From the NCBI GenBank assembly GCA_046728075.1, contig JBKPDV010000151.1, positions 1-15,345 on the forward strand: a stretch of 15,345 nt of DNA. The letters run 5' to 3'. A program made the translations under genes and the position numbers. The DNA is from JBKPDV01 sp046728075 (GTDB lineage: Bacteria > Acidobacteriota > Thermoanaerobaculia > UBA5066 > Gp7-AA6). Shown piece after piece: positions 14,935 through 15,345 of this stretch (position 1 is its first letter; each line of letters starts with the position of its first letter). The notes beneath the pieces are model-generated. The model ran no database searches. It was not told where the DNA came from and saw only the letters and a program-made list of their open reading frames with translations.

Positions 14935-15345
14935 ATGAGAAAGAACCCCTGGCTCCTCGCCATGCTCCTGCTCTCCAGCGCCTGCGCGTCGCGCGTCGCT
15001 CCGCCGGCAATGCCGGCGCCGGATGCCGCGACGGCCCAGAAGGCCTGGGCGAACCACCTGTCGCGCTTTGTCGACGAGAAAGGAAGGATGGACTTTCAGG
15101 GTATGGCGCAGAGCCCGTCCGATCTGGAGACTTATCTGGCCAGGGTTGCCGAAACCTCCCCGGAGTCGTTCTCGACGCGGGAGGCAAAGCTCGCCTATTG
15201 CATCAACACCTACAACGCGGTCGCGATGTACGACATCATCAAGTCCAACTTCCCGCCCGATCTGGACAACGTCAAGGTCACGTTCTTCTACAAGAACCGT
15301 TTCGAGATCGGCCGCCGTTACACCTCTCTCTACGACGCCGAAAAC
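14935..15345 (+). CDS. DUF547 lipoprotein, N-terminal part (3' end outside window)
   Basis: 137 codons are open from ATG 14935 to the window edge, with AAGGGAG 8 nt upstream. The N-terminus MRKNPWLLAMLLLSSACAS looks like a lipoprotein signal with C17 as the lipidation site; the -3 position is Ser rather than Leu, so it is a relaxed lipobox. A short Ala/Pro linker follows. Residues 40-137 match the start of DUF547: WANHLSRFVDEKGRMDF, then REAKLAYCINTYNAVAMYDIIKSNFPPD (82-109), where the IN-x-YNA core is diagnostic. The rest of the domain lies outside. DUF547 function is unknown. It follows the radical SAM gene on the same strand, separated by a repeat element. Confidence 0.85.
   Translation, partial: MRKNPWLLAMLLLSSACASRVAPPAMPAPDAATAQKAWANHLSRFVDEKGRMDFQGMAQSPSDLETYLARVAETSPESFSTREAKLAYCINTYNAVAMYDIIKSNFPPDLDNVKVTFFYKNRFEIGRRYTSLYDAEN

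Overview
The window is GC-rich with dense, often overlapping genes. It looks like an ordinary chromosomal stretch from an environmental bacterium, most likely an Acidobacteriota member or a close relative. That placement is an inference from gene content: a DUF4388/J-domain/TPR fusion, an ECF sigma/HEAT-repeat anti-sigma/DUF4097 operon, a secreted double helix-hairpin-helix protein with a W-Y-G-K-T tail, and a class A RNase P RNA. No tRNA, rRNA, CRISPR array, transposase or prophage gene was seen.

Layout, left to right. Plus strand: the 3' end of a SPOR-domain protein (1-420); a DUF4388/J-domain/TPR protein (443-2080) overlapping a DUF4126 membrane protein (2077-2685); a YacP-like NYN nuclease (2757-3197); RNase P RNA (about 3266-3661); an S66 LD-carboxypeptidase (3760-4677) overlapping a cyclic-nucleotide/FHA sensor protein (4674-5513); RecG helicase (5590-7566); and an atypical NAD(P)-binding reductase of the NDUFA9 type (7735-8721). 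Minus strand: a secreted double-HhH protein (8811-9725), then the operon ECF sigma (12818-13399), zinc-finger/HEAT anti-sigma (11907-12836) and a large DUF4097 envelope protein (9876-11906). Plus strand again, divergent from the sigma gene: a radical SAM enzyme resembling the tetraether/membrane-spanning lipid synthase group (13570-14850) and the 5' part of a DUF547 lipoprotein (14935 to the window end).

The most striking signal is not a gene. Five intergenic gaps hold a paired inverted element. Each arm is about four tandem copies of a 7-bp unit (8 bp in one case), and the second arm is the reverse complement of the first across a 16-31 nt spacer, or 24 nt in the period-8 copy. Two more gaps hold a single arm. 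The unit sequence differs between loci (AGTCGGT, AGTGACA, AGTCTAA, AGTCGAC, GACGGGGT), but the architecture is constant. Because 7 and 8 are coprime to 3, and most units contain a stop triplet, most arms place stop codons in all three frames. Two genes (DUF4126 and the radical SAM gene) use a repeat-borne stop as their own stop codon. One gene may start just before a solo arm and translate through it.

Functionally the genes are mostly housekeeping: RNA processing, recombination repair, peptidoglycan recycling. They are mixed with envelope and signalling functions: the sigma/anti-sigma module with its DUF4097 partner, the cNMP/FHA protein, and a possible membrane-lipid radical SAM enzyme.
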